A stretch of DNA of 64,000 nt from Lachancea mirantina (Eukaryota; Ascomycota; Saccharomycetes; Saccharomycetales; Saccharomycetaceae), in NCBI GenBank assembly GCA_900074745.1, contig LT598468.1, positions 1,116,001 to 1,180,000 of the forward strand, in the 5' to 3' direction. Positions 1-11,416 of this stretch are shown here, one piece after another. Under the pieces are notes generated by a model, which was not told where the DNA came from, ran no database searches, and saw only the letters and a program-made list of their open reading frames with translations. The first letter of the stretch is position 1; each line of letters begins with the position of its first letter. The translations under genes were made by a program, and so were the position numbers.

Positions 1-2147
1 TCGAAGGTGTTAAAGTATTGGTAAAATCTCAGGTTCCAATCGAGGGTATTTGCAGTTACGCTGATTGCATTGAGAGGACTTAATTTGTCTGCGCAATCAA
101 CTTCAATGGGATCAATTTCCAAAGGATTGCGGCATTTGTTGCCTCTCGAAAGAACGATAGGGGGCAACTTAACGGACGATTTGCGAACACATTTGCCTGT
201 CTTAGCAACAAGATCCCGGTCTGGAATGCATGTCCCATCTTCCCCTAAAACGAACTCGGGTGCACATTCGTAGTCCTCCTCAGAACAATCACAAATTTCC
301 TCCACCTCTTCCAAATCTTTGTAAAGAGAACGAATGAGGCATGAGGAATCGGCTTTCCTTCTCATGATCTTCCTTTTGGCTCCTGCAATGCATTTTCCTT
401 CATTTAGATACCATTCTTCCAAATCGCTGTCTGTACATTTAGCGGAATTGAATGCTTCAGCAAAATCAATGACATAAATTGCTGACTTAATATCTGATTG
501 GCCACTTTCTAACTCTGCGCCCACTAACACAAAACTCGTTCCAGATCCGTCAAAAGTCGTAGAATATGCAGCCATAGCATTCATCTTCTCCTTAAGCGGA
601 TGCTCCGTCCATGTACGGCCCTGATCTAAGGAGAAGAAAAACTCGGACGTTTCATCCCCATCAGCCTCCGGAGTGAAAGGCATAGCAACCGCGATATTGC
701 CATAATCTCCGAAAACCACTTGGGTAGGGAAATCAAAGACTTTTCTCCAGCTGGAACCACCATCCCGTGAAATAAAAGTTTTGTGATTTTTCCACTCAAT
801 GTCGAACTGAGATCCTACTGTTCCAATTGTTGTTAAAATGCCTGCCGTTGAAGGAGGTCCCTTCATCCCATCCCTTTCATTCATCCAAAAGAGATTAAGT
901 GAGCAATTTTCGACATCTCTGGGATCGCACTTAAACTCGCTGTCAGGGTCATCAACCCGAAGATTCGACCAAGTTTTGCCGTTATCCATGGATATCTTGG
1001 TATTGACCACTGCGCGCATGTGATGACCATGCCCGACGGAACCCATGAAGGAGCACATCACTGTCCCTCTGAGCTTGTCAACAGATTGGAACATATAAAA
1101 GCCAACTTCACCATATTCGAGATCAGGTATTCTACTGAATTTAAGACCTGTAGAATCCGATATTAAGACGCTTGTCTGCTTTCGGTTCTTGTCGTTCGCG
1201 TCAATCATTTGAGATATAGCTACCAGCTTGTTTCTAGAGGTGCCCAAGGATTCAAAGTAAACCCCATGCCTGATTGGCGCAGGCAGACTAGCCTCTTCAT
1301 AGAGTTGTCCATCTTTTGAGATCCAAATGCGAATCGGAGACTCAGGATTGAACCGATCTTCCGCGGTCACAATAACAGCGTAAATACCCTCGACCGAAAC
1401 ACGGAGTATCCTCATATTTTCGAACTGCTCCAAATAATTCATGGTTTTGCCGAAATCGGACGTGGTGAATACCAAAGTTTCCGGTTCGGGGTCATTTTGT
1501 TCGGCGCCAGGCCGCTCTTCGGAGCAAATGATGTCATGATCACCGCCTAGCTCAGAATCCGCATCTTGTCTTAAAAATTGACATTCATAGTAGTTCTTTG
1601 CATCGCTGAGAGGTTGAGACGACTTGGGGACCATCTGCGATAGCGATTTGCCGTCATTGGAGTAAAAAAAGAACCTGCCGGAGTTTTCTCGATGGCCCTT
1701 ACCGTTATCAAGATGTGTGCATGAGACAAGGAGGTAGTTATCGGACTGCGGATGGCCGTTCACGGAGCAGTAAGTTGACGTATTTTCGTCAACCCCAGTT
1801 TTCTCATCCCAGGGAATCTTCATGGACCTCCAATTTTCACCCTGGTCGTCAGTTACGTACAACATATCGGCACTCCAAGCGAAAGCTCTGTTTCCAGGAT
1901 TGAACCTATCAATCGATACCTCCATCAAATCCACATTATTAAGCTCAGTAATTTCGGTCCAAGTCAATGCATTGTCAGTCGATCTCAAAAACTTGGTTCC
2001 CTCGAATCTCAAACAAACGCTAGAATCGTCAAACTGCTCAATCCAAAATGTATTGGTTGTTTTTATCACATTGACATTAGGCTGCCAATCTGCGATAACC
2101 AGTCTGGAAAGACATGTAAACAGAAGAAAGGAGAGTCTCATCCACAT
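1..2147 (-). CDS. VPS10: Vacuolar protein sorting receptor Vps10/Pep1 (sortilin family), C-terminal part outside window
   Basis: Type I membrane receptor that binds carboxypeptidase Y and other vacuolar hydrolases in the late Golgi and carries them to the prevacuolar compartment. The minus-strand frame is open from an ATG at 2147 (a second ATG lies at 2141) to the window edge, giving about 715 N-terminal residues. A hydrophobic signal peptide (MRLSFLLFTCLSRLVIA) is followed by the first Vps10 beta-propeller domain, with repeated Asp-box-like SxDxGxTW motifs such as SMDNGKTW, SRDGGSSW and SLDQGRTW. A cysteine-rich 10CC module follows near residues 590-680 (CDCSEEDYEC). The S. cerevisiae protein is about 1580 residues with two such propellers, so the second propeller, membrane span and tail lie to the left of the window. 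It is divergent from FUS3, the same arrangement as YBL017C-YBL016W. Confidence 0.95.
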   Translation of the reverse strand, partial: MWMRLSFLLFTCLSRLVIADWQPNVNVIKTTNTFWIEQFDDSSVCLRFEGTKFLRSTDNALTWTEITELNNVDLMEVSIDRFNPGNRAFAWSADMLYVTDDQGENWRSMKIPWDEKTGVDENTSTYCSVNGHPQSDNYLLVSCTHLDNGKGHRENSGRFFFYSNDGKSLSQMVPKSSQPLSDAKNYYECQFLRQDADSELGGDHDIICSEERPGAEQNDPEPETLVFTTSDFGKTMNYLEQFENMRILRVSVEGIYAVIVTAEDRFNPESPIRIWISKDGQLYEEASLPAPIRHGVYFESLGTSRNKLVAISQMIDANDKNRKQTSVLISDSTGLKFSRIPDLEYGEVGFYMFQSVDKLRGTVMCSFMGSVGHGHHMRAVVNTKISMDNGKTWSNLRVDDPDSEFKCDPRDVENCSLNLFWMNERDGMKGPPSTAGILTTIGTVGSQFDIEWKNHKTFISRDGGSSWRKVFDFPTQVVFGDYGNIAVAMPFTPEADGDETSEFFFSLDQGRTWTEHPLKEKMNAMAAYSTTFDGSGTSFVLVGAELESGQSDIKSAIYVIDFAEAFNSAKCTDSDLEEWYLNEGKCIAGAKRKIMRRKADSSCLIRSLYKDLEEVEEICDCSEEDYECAPEFVLGEDGTCIPDRDLVAKTGKCVRKSSVKLPPIVLSRGNKCRNPLEIDPIEVDCADKLSPLNAISVTANTLDWNLRFYQYFNTF

Positions 2148-2857
2148 TGGTTTCTCTACTATCTTCCTTTCTTTCTGTTTTCCTTGCAAATGGAAAAGTC
2201 GAGAGTATAGGATGATGAGTCTTGGCGGATTTTATTTTTATCAAGCCCCTTTAGGTAACGGTGAAGGAAAAGAGCCCGGTAAAGTGACTTGAGAATCCAC
2301 TCCGGAAAATTTCACGTCAAGGAGATTATTATAGTGCTTGATATCTTCAGAACGAGCAAGCATGTGACTTGGGAATAAGGTCGCGTGACTTCGTAAAAAT
2401 TGCACTACGCATGTCAAAACTTTGGTTCAAATAAGGCTCGGACTTGTTAGCCATTGGAACATCATTTACTAGGCCTTTCAACCTTATGTTTCACAGCTTT
2501 TATGGACTCTGTCGACGCTCACGTGCCTATTTCATGGGCTCTTTTCAAATTTTTGGCCTACGGAGCAAAGACTTGAAGGTGAGCTAGAAAGCCCAGAAAC
2601 AGAAACAGACGAGTTTCAGCCTGTGTCGACGAAGTGTAAGGAAACGCAACTAGCGTGGTCTTCGCAAGAACATGATTTTGGAACCCGCGCTCATCTTGTA
2701 CGAGTACCTGTAGTAGCAGTAGTGGCAGTGTCACAACCTCAAACTCGTCCTCTAGTGGTTTCTAGCGGGGACGACAGAATATCCTGACTTTCTGTGCTTG
2801 TGATTAAATGTTTAAACCCGTACGGAAAAGCAGCCCGTTGTAGAGGCCCCGCCCTTT

Positions 2858-2876
2858 TGAAACACCTCATGTTTCA
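2858..2876. promoter_or_regulatory. Pair of pheromone response elements (Ste12 sites) upstream of FUS3
   Basis: TGAAACA at 2858-2864 and its inverse TGTTTCA at 2870-2876 form a closely spaced inverted pair, 127-145 bases before the FUS3 ATG. Another TGTTTCA lies at 2487-2493 and a one-mismatch TGAAACG at 2910-2916. TGAAACA is the known binding site of the mating transcription factor Ste12, and FUS3 is pheromone-induced in S. cerevisiae. Function here is inferred. The rest of the 2148-3002 intergenic region is the shared divergent promoter of VPS10 and FUS3, with a CACGTG at about 2521. Confidence 0.6.
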
Positions 2877-2912
2877 AGTAACTGACGTCGGTTTTGCTGA
2901 CATGTCGTATGA

Positions 2913-4112
<1,200 letters not shown>

Positions 4113-4489
4113 CCACCCTCTTCACTCAGTTTCCCCTTTCAAATGCCCTAATCCACTAAACTATACCACCTCGGTCCCTTGCTGTTTCTGCCCCGAACCC
4201 GCGCCGAAGCTAAGCAGGAGTACGCTCTCTACGTGACACTCGTTCTACATGACATTTCCTGGAAATTCCGCACTCGCGCAAATTCAACTCCGAAGCCCAC
4301 TTTTTCCGCCGCTGCCGCCGCTCACCCGGCTACCGCCGGGTGTCTAGTAGTCTTCTATAGCATTAAGATTTTGGAATACCTCGCATACTCAGAGCTCAAT
4401 GACCCCGCTGTTGAAAAGATCCAATAGGCTAGCTTCATACCTGCCGTCGCCTAACACCTGTTGGATCACCCAACAGCCGGTTTGCCTGA

Positions 4490-4516
4490 ATTACCTTGTG
4501 TGTAACACAAGGTAAT
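4490..4516. repeat. Inverted repeat, 12-bp arms, 3-nt spacer, in the FUS3-ACH1 intergenic region
   Basis: Arms ATTACCTTGTGT (4490-4501) and its exact reverse complement (4505-4516) flank GTA. A second small inverted repeat (CTGTTGG / CCAACAG) begins at about 4458, and a GC-rich one (ACCCGGC ... GCCGGGT) lies near 4325. The function is unknown. It could be a transcription-factor site or an RNA hairpin. The 969-base region 4113-5081 holds no convincing ORF. Confidence 0.7.
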
Positions 4517-4660
4517 CATTGCCGGTCGCCTGGTGTGCTGCCCAGACTGGGGGGTTGTCGTCCGAAGTTACCGATCCATGGACCGACTCGGACCCGGCAT
4601 GACGCGAACGGGAAATCACGCTGGATCACGCAGCGGTCCCTTTCGTCCAGGTGGTCCCTC

Positions 4661-4668
4661 TATATAAA
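4661..4668 (+). promoter_or_regulatory. Possible TATA box of ACH1
   Basis: TATATAAA in an otherwise GC-rich intergenic region, about 420 bases before the ACH1 ATG. If used, the ACH1 5' leader would be unusually long (about 300-350 bases). No open reading frame of note fills that leader. Confidence 0.35.
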
Positions 4669-5081
4669 GCGAGCCTACCCTTCTCGGCGGTAGGGCTAAC
4701 AAGACTCCGCAGACAGGCTCCGACTAGAAGGGGCGGGTAGGGCTGTTTTAGTGCACAAGTGCTTTCTTTTTGAAACTGACTCTCGATCGACGTTAAACGA
4801 CAATCACGGCGCTTTACGACGTTTGTTTCCAATTGGTTTCGTTTTTGTTTCCAACAGCGTTTGTTTCTATTTAGCCGAACGGAAAGACGAACGGCTTCTC
4901 GGCACAGACAACCGAGACCGAAACAACTCACAGTTCATCACCAGACCCTGTTGAAGACCGCACAGCAGGATAAACTAGACACAAGGACCATTCTGGCAAG
5001 AAACCTGTTCTTTTCTTTGTTTCATAGCAAGCTCGAGTACAAACAGTTTTAGTGGACACAGTTAGCGGTCTCTCCGTGAAA

Positions 5082-6653
5082 ATGACAATTTCATCACTTC
5101 TGAAAGAAAGAGTAAGGTACGCACCCTACTTGTCCAAAGTTGCAAGGGCTGAGGACCTTTTACCTCTGTTCAAGAACGGACAGTACATTGGTTGGTCCGG
5201 GTTCACCGGAGTGGGTGCCCCTAAGGCGATTCCGCAGGCACTCGCCAACCATGTAGAGGCTAACAAGCTACAGAGCCAATTGCAGTTCAACCTATTCGTC
5301 GGGGCCAGTGCTGGCCCCGAAGAATCGCGGTGGGCAGAGCTCGACATGATCGCGAGACGCGCACCGCACCAGGTGGGCAAGCCAATTGCGCGCGCCATCA
5401 ACGAGGGCCGTATCCAGTTTTTCGACAAACATCTTTCGATGTTCCCGCAGGACCTCACGTACGGGTTCTATACGCGGAACCGCACCGACGGCAAGATTCT
5501 CGACTACTCCATCATCGAGGCCACCGCCATCAAAGAGGACGGGTCAATCGTGCCCGGGCCCTCCGTGGGTGGCTCTCCCGAGTTTGTTAGCGTCTCCGAC
5601 AAAGTCATCATCGAAGTTAATACCGCGACGCCCTCTTTCGAGGGCCTCCACGACATCGACATGCCCGAAAATCCTCCTTACAGAAACCCATATCCCTACA
5701 CCAGCGTAGACCACAAGTGCGGCGTGGACTCGATCCCGGTTGACCCGGAGCGCGTCGTAGCCATTGTCGAATCAACTACACGGGACCTCGTGCCTCCAAA
5801 CACGCCTTCTGACGATATGTCACGCGCCATCGGCCGCCATCTGGTTGAGTTTTTCGAAAACGAAGTGCGTCACGGCCGTCTTCCTGAAAATCTGCATCCA
5901 CTCCAATCTGGTATCGGTAACATTGCCAACGCTGTCATTGAGGGTTTGTCGGGGGCCTCGTTCAAAAATTTGACCGTCTGGACCGAAGTTTTGCAAGATT
6001 CCTTCTTAGACTTGTTCGAAAATGGATCTCTCGATTACGCTACTGCCACTAGTATCAGACTCACAGAGTCGGGTTTTGAGCGCTTCTTCGACAACTGGGA
6101 CAATTTCTCGAAAAAGCTATGTCTGAGATCCCAAGTGGTGTCTAATAACCCGGAGATGATTCGCCGTCTGGGAGTCATTGCCATGAACACCCCTGTCGAG
6201 GTTGACATTTATGCACATGCCAATTCCACGAACGTATCGGGATCCCGTATGCTAAACGGTTTGGGTGGCTCTGCGGATTTCTTGCGTAATGCCAAATTGT
6301 CCATTATGCATACTCCAGCCGCTAGACCTACGAAAACAGACCCTACCGGTATTTCCACTATTGTTCCAATGGCATCTCATGTTGACCAAACCGAGCATGA
6401 CCTGGACGTGGTCGTAACGGACCAGGGTCTGGCAGATCTTCGAGGATTGTCTCCTCGCGAGAGAGCACGCGAAATTATAAAGAACTGCGCGCATCCCGAC
6501 TACGAACCGATTTTGCTCGACTACCTAGAGAGATCCGAGCACTACGCACGCAAAAATAGATGCTTGCATGAGCCGCATATGCTCCAAAATGCTCACAAAT
6601 TCCACCTGAATCTTGCAGAGAAAGGCACGATGAAGGTAGACTCGTGGGATTAG
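5082..6653 (+). CDS. ACH1: Acetyl-CoA hydrolase / succinyl-CoA:acetate CoA-transferase Ach1
   Basis: Mitochondrial enzyme of the class I CoA-transferase family that moves CoA between succinyl-CoA and acetate, helping detoxify acetate and supply acetyl-CoA. From ATG 5082 the product is 523 residues (S. cerevisiae 526), beginning [20 protein letters not shown], which aligns directly with the known N-terminus. A longer frame opens upstream only from a non-ATG codon. Family blocks seen include [14 protein letters not shown] near 41-54, the [18 protein letters not shown]-like block at about 160-180 (here [18 protein letters not shown]), [12 protein letters not shown] near 275, and the C-terminal [14 protein letters not shown] 22-bp inverted repeat (TCGGGGCCAG, spacer TG) lies inside the coding sequence at 5299-5320 over the GASAGPE segment. 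It follows FUS3 in the same orientation as in S. cerevisiae chromosome II. Confidence 0.96.
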   Translation: MTISSLLKERVRYAPYLSKVARAEDLLPLFKNGQYIGWSGFTGVGAPKAIPQALANHVEANKLQSQLQFNLFVGASAGPEESRWAELDMIARRAPHQVGKPIARAINEGRIQFFDKHLSMFPQDLTYGFYTRNRTDGKILDYSIIEATAIKEDGSIVPGPSVGGSPEFVSVSDKVIIEVNTATPSFEGLHDIDMPENPPYRNPYPYTSVDHKCGVDSIPVDPERVVAIVESTTRDLVPPNTPSDDMSRAIGRHLVEFFENEVRHGRLPENLHPLQSGIGNIANAVIEGLSGASFKNLTVWTEVLQDSFLDLFENGSLDYATATSIRLTESGFERFFDNWDNFSKKLCLRSQVVSNNPEMIRRLGVIAMNTPVEVDIYAHANSTNVSGSRMLNGLGGSADFLRNAKLSIMHTPAARPTKTDPTGISTIVPMASHVDQTEHDLDVVVTDQGLADLRGLSPRERAREIIKNCAHPDYEPILLDYLERSEHYARKNRCLHEPHMLQNAHKFHLNLAEKGTMKVDSWD

Positions 6654-6782
6654 ATTTATGATGAAACTTAACGATATCTATTTATATTAAGCGCTTGATA
6701 AATGTCACATAAGGTGCATGCTTCAAGAGAATGACAGCTCCCATAATCCATTTTGTTTTGTCGTGAAGTAACCAAAAAAGAA

Positions 6783-6856
6783 TGGTCTCTAGCGGGATCG
6801 AACCGCTGATCCCCGCGTTATTAGCACGGTGCCTTAACCAACTGGGCCAAGAGACC
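6783..6856 (-). tRNA. tRNA-Ile (anticodon AAT)
   Basis: On the minus strand a 74-nt cloverleaf begins GGTCTCTTGGCC and ends AGAGACCA. The 7-bp acceptor stem GGTCTCT/AGAGACC is perfect, the anticodon loop contains AAT, and the T-loop is GGTTCGATCC. There is no intron. It lies just downstream of ACH1. Confidence 0.97.
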
Positions 6857-6989
6857 ACTTAATTAGCTGAGCTTTAAAATGAAAGTCATCACATGCTGCA
6901 AATGTCACATGGAGCATTCACTTCTAGTATGAAATCTTGCTGCAAGACTCGAATTCTTAACGGTTTAGACCACATCACTGACTAGAAAT

Positions 6990-7523
6990 ATGGGGTACCC
7001 TGACGTTGCCGCTTTTGACTTGGATTATACTGTGTGGCCTTGCTTCTGTGACACCCACTTATATCCTCCTTTCAGGCCTCTTACCGAGAAGAATGGCGAA
7101 GTGCACACCTTGATCGATTCCCATGGTTATGAGGTATCGTTTTATAAAGATGTTCCCAAGATCCTGGAAGATCTGAAAAATAATGGCACCAAGATAGTGT
7201 CTGCCTCTCGCACGTGGGCGCCAGAGATTGCTCGTGATCTCTTAAAGGGCTTTAAGGTGCAATTTAATGGGGAAATTGTACCGCTAATTTCTCTTTTCGA
7301 CTCACTTCAATGGGGAGAAATGAGCAAAGTCAACCACATAAAGAAAGGTCTTTCACAAATTTACGGTAAATCTGCGGATGTCAAGGACTACAAAATTTGC
7401 CTCTTCGATGATGAGAGCAGAAACAGAGACGTGGAGAGGTTTGGCGTCAAGTACGTGTACATCAAAGATCCTGAAGAAGGCACCACCTGGAAAATCTATC
7501 AAATGTATTTGAAAGGGAATTAG
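6990..7523 (+). CDS. Magnesium-dependent acid phosphatase, MDP-1 family (YER134C type)
   Basis: Small HAD-superfamily phosphatase of 177 residues, very close in length to S. cerevisiae Yer134c. The nucleophile motif is FDLDYTVWP with D10 and D12, followed by the MDP-1 signature CDTHLYPPF. HAD motif II is SASRTWAPE near residue 70, and the acidic motif is LFDDESRN at about 140. Family members act on phosphotyrosine or sugar phosphates in vitro. The physiological substrate is uncertain. It lies alone between tRNA-Ile and tRNA-Lys, a context that gives no clue to function. Confidence 0.9.
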   Translation: MGYPDVAAFDLDYTVWPCFCDTHLYPPFRPLTEKNGEVHTLIDSHGYEVSFYKDVPKILEDLKNNGTKIVSASRTWAPEIARDLLKGFKVQFNGEIVPLISLFDSLQWGEMSKVNHIKKGLSQIYGKSADVKDYKICLFDDESRNRDVERFGVKYVYIKDPEEGTTWKIYQMYLKGN

Positions 7524-7960
7524 ACCACTGAAGTAGCGGATCTACAAGTATAAAATTGAGATATAATCAAGAGGGTCGTAATATCAGATTTGTTACACCA
7601 CTCTAGAACTGGGAACGGTAATTAGCGACGAGGTACTCTGCAGCAAAAATGGGCCCGAGGACACGTCAGAATAGCTCGAAGAGTCTGTTATCAGCTTCCA
7701 TTTGCGGGTTCCTCTCTGGCACAGAGCAAAGATCGCAACGCAAATTTCCAGTGGTAGCTGTTTACATAAACAATAAAGTACAATATTTCTGGCTTTAATC
7801 AGCATGTTATCCAGTTTTTAAAAAGTCAATACTCGTCAACACGCTATATCAGAATATGCGTTTTCCAATTCTCGCAGTGGCCTATTTATTGACTTCACCA
7901 AACACCCTTGACCGTTCATCTTGGAACCTTCGAATTTGTTGCAAATTCAACTGATTATTA
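7524..7960. other. Intergenic region without a recognised gene
   Basis: Between the MDP-1 phosphatase and tRNA-Lys. Only short out-of-context ORFs are present. I see no LTR or repeat despite the tRNA-rich setting. Confidence 0.5.
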
Positions 7961-8033
7961 GCCTTGTTGGCGCAATCGGTAGCGCGTATGACTCTTAATC
8001 ATAAGGTTAGGGGTTCGAGCCCCCTACAGGGCT
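7961..8033 (+). tRNA. tRNA-Lys (anticodon CTT)
   Basis: 73-nt gene beginning GCCTTGTTGGCGCAATCGGT and ending ACAGGGCT, differing at only about one base from my recollection of the S. cerevisiae tRNA-Lys(CUU). The anticodon loop is ACTCTTAAT and the T-arm is GGGTTCGAGCC. No intron. A T-run (CCTTTTTTGC) follows immediately as the Pol III terminator. Confidence 0.97.
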
Positions 8034-8117
8034 TCCTTTTTTGCTTCTGTTTCTTTTAAAGTTTAATCCATTACAGAAGGTACGCTCTAGTTTAAAACAT
8101 CTAAAAATTAAAAAATT

Positions 8118-8226
8118 GGGGCGAGCTGGGAATTGAACCCAGGGCCTCTCGCATGCTTGTGATATAAGATTAAGTGTTACTCAACCTTCGCCCAAAGCGA
8201 GAATCATACCACTAGACCACACGCCC
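8118..8226 (-). tRNA. tRNA-Pro (anticodon TGG) with 37-nt intron, copy 1
   Basis: On the minus strand the gene begins GGGCGTGTGGTCTAGTGGTA and ends CAGCTCGCCCC. Exon 1 is 8191-8226, the intron 8154-8190 and exon 2 8118-8153. The intron follows the base 3' of the anticodon, as in the S. cerevisiae tRNA-Pro(UGG) genes. A paralogous copy with a different intron lies about 530 bases downstream on the same strand. Confidence 0.96.
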
Positions 8227-8757
8227 GATTTATGAATAGGTGGAAGTTATAACTTTATATATCGCATAATGGAAATCACTTTCTAGAGTTAACACCCATA
8301 CTATAAATTGCGTAGACACTTCTGTCACTAATTGCAGCTTATTGCAAACTGTCTCAACGAGTGTTAGTGCTTATGATACTGTGTTTAAGTGGTTTAATCA
8401 TAAATAGTTGAACTGCAATCTTCAGTTTTGTCGTTAACCTTAAAATTAATAGGATCACACCTTTTACCTCTAAACATTGAAGGCATTATATGTTAGCGTT
8501 TTAATATAATCGAGGACTTAAAGATTACACTGCATCTTTTACAGCGACCGCTGCTCAACCCGTCGCGCTTGATATTCTTCGAAAACTCTGACACCTCTCT
8601 GGAAAAAAGCTCGAGAAAAAGAGATGCCTATCCATCTCTAGCCATTTAAATTGCTTGTACTAAAGAGCGTGTACTCGAAGTTTGAAAAGAAGTGTCTCTT
8701 TTCGGTTGATATGACCTTGACCCTTGCATCTCGTGAAGCGCTCGAAAAAAACAAATT
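8227..8757. other. AT-rich spacer between the two tRNA-Pro genes
   Basis: No credible protein gene, RNA gene or repeat is visible. The similarity between the flanking tRNA genes does not extend into this spacer apart from AAAATTGGGG-type sequence at their 3' ends. Confidence 0.5.
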
Positions 8758-8868
8758 GGGGCGAGCTGGGAATTGAACCCAGGGCCTCTCGCATATTTGT
8801 GATACACAGATCGAGTTTTAGCGCGATCTTCGCCCAAAGCGAGAATCATACCACTAGACCACACGCCC
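8758..8868 (-). tRNA. tRNA-Pro (anticodon TGG) with 39-nt intron, copy 2
   Basis: Exons are the same as in copy 1: exon 1 is 8833-8868 and exon 2 is 8758-8793. The intron at 8794-8832 is longer and mostly different, but it keeps the 5' CGAAG and an internal TATCACAA before the 3' splice site. A poly-T run on the minus strand (AAAAAAACAAATT on the plus strand) serves as terminator. Confidence 0.96.
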
Positions 8869-9227
8869 TACTACTTTGATTGAACGTCTTCAAATCTCGG
8901 CGCACCCATTGGCCTAGCGTGACTCATGCCTTTTGAGTGGCGGCCATATTTCACCCATGTACTCTACAACCTAGGCAACCAACCCATCGTGTTCTAGAAG
9001 CTAAGATAATAGACGGTGAAACGCTATCACAACGCTAATCCACGAGACCTTCTGCAAAGTAACCGGGAACCTTCATCGAATCAAGATATGTTTTAAAAAA
9101 TTCGGTCACAGACTCGAATTATATTCTTAATAAACTATATACGTGATTATTGTACAATCATTATTTTATCATGAATTTATATCATGCATCAAAAAAAGGT
9201 AAATTGTCATTACTTTCTTGAACCAGT

Positions 9228-11147
9228 TTAGTCAACTTCTTCAACAGTTGGACCATCGGCTTCAGGAGCTGGAGGAGCACCGCCTGGGAATCCACCTGGA
9301 GCAGCACCTGGGGCACCGCCAGCCTGATACATCTTAGTGACAATTGGGTTAGAAACTTCTTGCAATTCCTTCAATTGGTCATTGTATTCCTCAGCAGTGG
9401 CAGTGGTGTTAGCGTCCAACCAAGCAATGACTTCGTCACACTTCTTGGTCAAGGTCTCTTTGTCGGCCTCGTCCAACTTGTCACCAGCGTCAGAGATGGT
9501 GTTCTTCAAAGAGAAAGCGGTAGATTCCAACTGGTTCTTAGCACCAATCCTGGCAGTCTCCTTCTCATCTTCTTCCTTGAACTTCTCGGCCTCGGAAACC
9601 ATTCTCTCAATGTCTTCCTTGGTCAATCTACCCTTGTCGTTGGTGATAGTGATCTTTTCAGACTTACCAGTACCCTTTTCAACCGCAGAGACGTTCAAAA
9701 TACCGTTGGCGTCAACATCGAAAGTGACTTCGATTTGTGGGACACCTCTTGGAGCAGGTGGGATACCGCTCAAGTCAAACTTACCCAACAAGTTGTTGTC
9801 CTTAGTCTTAGCTCTTTCACCTTCAAACACTTGAATCAACACACCTGGTTGGTTGTCGGCGTAAGTGGAGAAAACTTCAGACTTCTTGGTTGGAATAGTA
9901 GAGTTTCTTGGAATCAACTTGGTCATGACACCACCAGCGGTTTCAATACCAAGAGATAGAGGAGCGACATCCAACAACAACAAGTCTTGAGTCTTCGAAG
10001 ATTCGTCACCAGTCAAGATGGCGGCTTGAACGGCAGCACCGTAAGCAACAGCTTCATCAGGGTTGATGGATCTGTTGGGTTCCTTACCGTTGAAGTAGTC
10101 AGAGACAAGCTTTTGAACCTTTGGAATTCTGGTAGAACCACCAACAAGAACGATTTCGTGAACGGCAGACTTGTCCAATTTAGCGTCTCTCAAGACCTTC
10201 TCAACAGGGTCCAAAGTGGATCTGAACAAGTCAGCACACAATTCTTCAAATCTGGCTCTGGTGATAGAGGTGTAAAGGTCGATACCTTCGAACAAAGAGT
10301 CGATCTCAATGGAGGTTTGAGCAGAAGAGGACAAAGTTCTCTTGGCTCTCTCACATGCAGTTCTCAATCTTCTCAAAGATCTTTGGTTGGTGGTCAAGTC
10401 CTTCTTGTTCTTTCTCTTGAATTCTTGGACGAAGTGGTTGACCAATCTGTTGTCGAAATCTTCACCACCCAAATGAGTGTCACCAGCGGTAGCCTTGACT
10501 TCGAAAATACCGTCTTCGATAGACAGTAGGGAGACATCGAACGTACCACCACCCAAGTCGAAGATCAAGACATTTTTCTCACCTTCGGATTTCTTGTCCA
10601 AACCGTAGGCAATGGCAGCCGCAGTAGGTTCGTTGATGATACGCAAGACGTTTAGACCGGCAATGGTACCGGCGTCCTTAGTGGCTTGTCTCTGGGAGTC
10701 GTTGAAGTAGGCTGGGACGGTGACGACAGCGTCGTTGACCTTGCAACCCAAGTAGTTTTCAGCGGTCTCCTTCATCTTACCCAAAATCATAGAGGAGACT
10801 TCCTCAGGAGTGAAGACTTTGGTCTCACCCTTGTATTCGACCTGGATTTGAGGCTTACCACCGACGTCGACAACCTTGAATGGGAAGTGCTTGATGTCAC
10901 CTTGGACTTCAGCGTCGGTGAAGTTTCTACCTATCAAACGCTTGGCGTCGAAAACGGTGTTGGCTGGGTTCATGGCAGCTTGGTTCTTGGCAGCATCACC
11001 GATCAATCTTTCGGTGTCGGTGAAGGCAACGAAAGATGGAGTGGTTCTGTTACCTTGGTCGTTAGCCAAGATTTCCACACGGTCGTTGGAGAAGTGTGCG
11101 ACACAGGAGTACGTAGTACCCAAATCAATTCCGACAGCTTTAGACAT
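9228..11147 (-). CDS. SSA2: Cytosolic Hsp70 chaperone, Ssa class
   Basis: ATP-driven chaperone for folding, translocation and protein quality control. The start is ATG 11147 ([17 protein letters not shown]), giving 639 residues, equal to S. cerevisiae Ssa2. A six-codon upstream extension begins at TTG and is not used. Nucleotide-binding domain is about 1-382 with [18 protein letters not shown] and VGGSTRIP. The linker [15 protein letters not shown] is followed by the substrate-binding domain, the helical lid, a Gly/Ala/Pro-rich tail ([14 protein letters not shown]) and the terminal EEVD that docks TPR co-chaperones. Codon use is extremely biased, as expected for a highly expressed gene. Downstream synteny with POM33 and HIF1 matches YLL024C, so SSA2 is the positional ortholog, though the sequence alone cannot separate SSA1 from SSA2. 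Confidence 0.95.
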   Translation of the reverse strand: MSKAVGIDLGTTYSCVAHFSNDRVEILANDQGNRTTPSFVAFTDTERLIGDAAKNQAAMNPANTVFDAKRLIGRNFTDAEVQGDIKHFPFKVVDVGGKPQIQVEYKGETKVFTPEEVSSMILGKMKETAENYLGCKVNDAVVTVPAYFNDSQRQATKDAGTIAGLNVLRIINEPTAAAIAYGLDKKSEGEKNVLIFDLGGGTFDVSLLSIEDGIFEVKATAGDTHLGGEDFDNRLVNHFVQEFKRKNKKDLTTNQRSLRRLRTACERAKRTLSSSAQTSIEIDSLFEGIDLYTSITRARFEELCADLFRSTLDPVEKVLRDAKLDKSAVHEIVLVGGSTRIPKVQKLVSDYFNGKEPNRSINPDEAVAYGAAVQAAILTGDESSKTQDLLLLDVAPLSLGIETAGGVMTKLIPRNSTIPTKKSEVFSTYADNQPGVLIQVFEGERAKTKDNNLLGKFDLSGIPPAPRGVPQIEVTFDVDANGILNVSAVEKGTGKSEKITITNDKGRLTKEDIERMVSEAEKFKEEDEKETARIGAKNQLESTAFSLKNTISDAGDKLDEADKETLTKKCDEVIAWLDANTTATAEEYNDQLKELQEVSNPIVTKMYQAGGAPGAAPGGFPGGAPPAPEADGPTVEEVD

Positions 11148-11303
11148 GATTTGTATTCTAGTCAATTAGGCTTGAATTGTAGTTTTGATGGAATAATAAC
11201 AAGTGAGAGAGGCAAATGGGTAAAAAAATCCCTTCAGATCTCTTCCAATATATACCAATTATTGACCAGCTTCTCGAGAGTGCAAACCTGGCACAGTAGA
11301 TTC

Positions 11304-11316
11304 TTCTAGAAAGTTC
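11304..11316. promoter_or_regulatory. Heat-shock element (Hsf1 site), three units
   Basis: TTC-TA-GAA-AG-TTC, a perfect alternating nTTCnnGAAnnTTC element about 160 bases before the SSA ATG. Binding by Hsf1 is established for this motif; use here is inferred. Confidence 0.75.
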
Positions 11317-11403
11317 CAATCGATCTCTTTTTTCTTTCGAACGAACGCAGCAAATTACCCTTAAGGGCAAGCAGTTACGTAAAGAATGATATCGATCAAT
11401 ATC

Positions 11404-11416
11404 GAAAATTCCAGAA
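11404..11416. promoter_or_regulatory. Second heat-shock element, three units
   Basis: GAA-AA-TTC-CA-GAA, another perfect three-unit element about 260 bases before the SSA ATG, followed by scattered GAA triplets. Two separate perfect elements suggest strong heat inducibility or basal Hsf1 drive. Confidence 0.7.

Noticed and set aside
6700-9227. Expected retrotransposon or LTR remnants near the tRNA cluster
   Set aside because: I looked for TG...CA-bounded repeats and repeated segments and saw none; only the two tRNA-Pro genes are duplicated.
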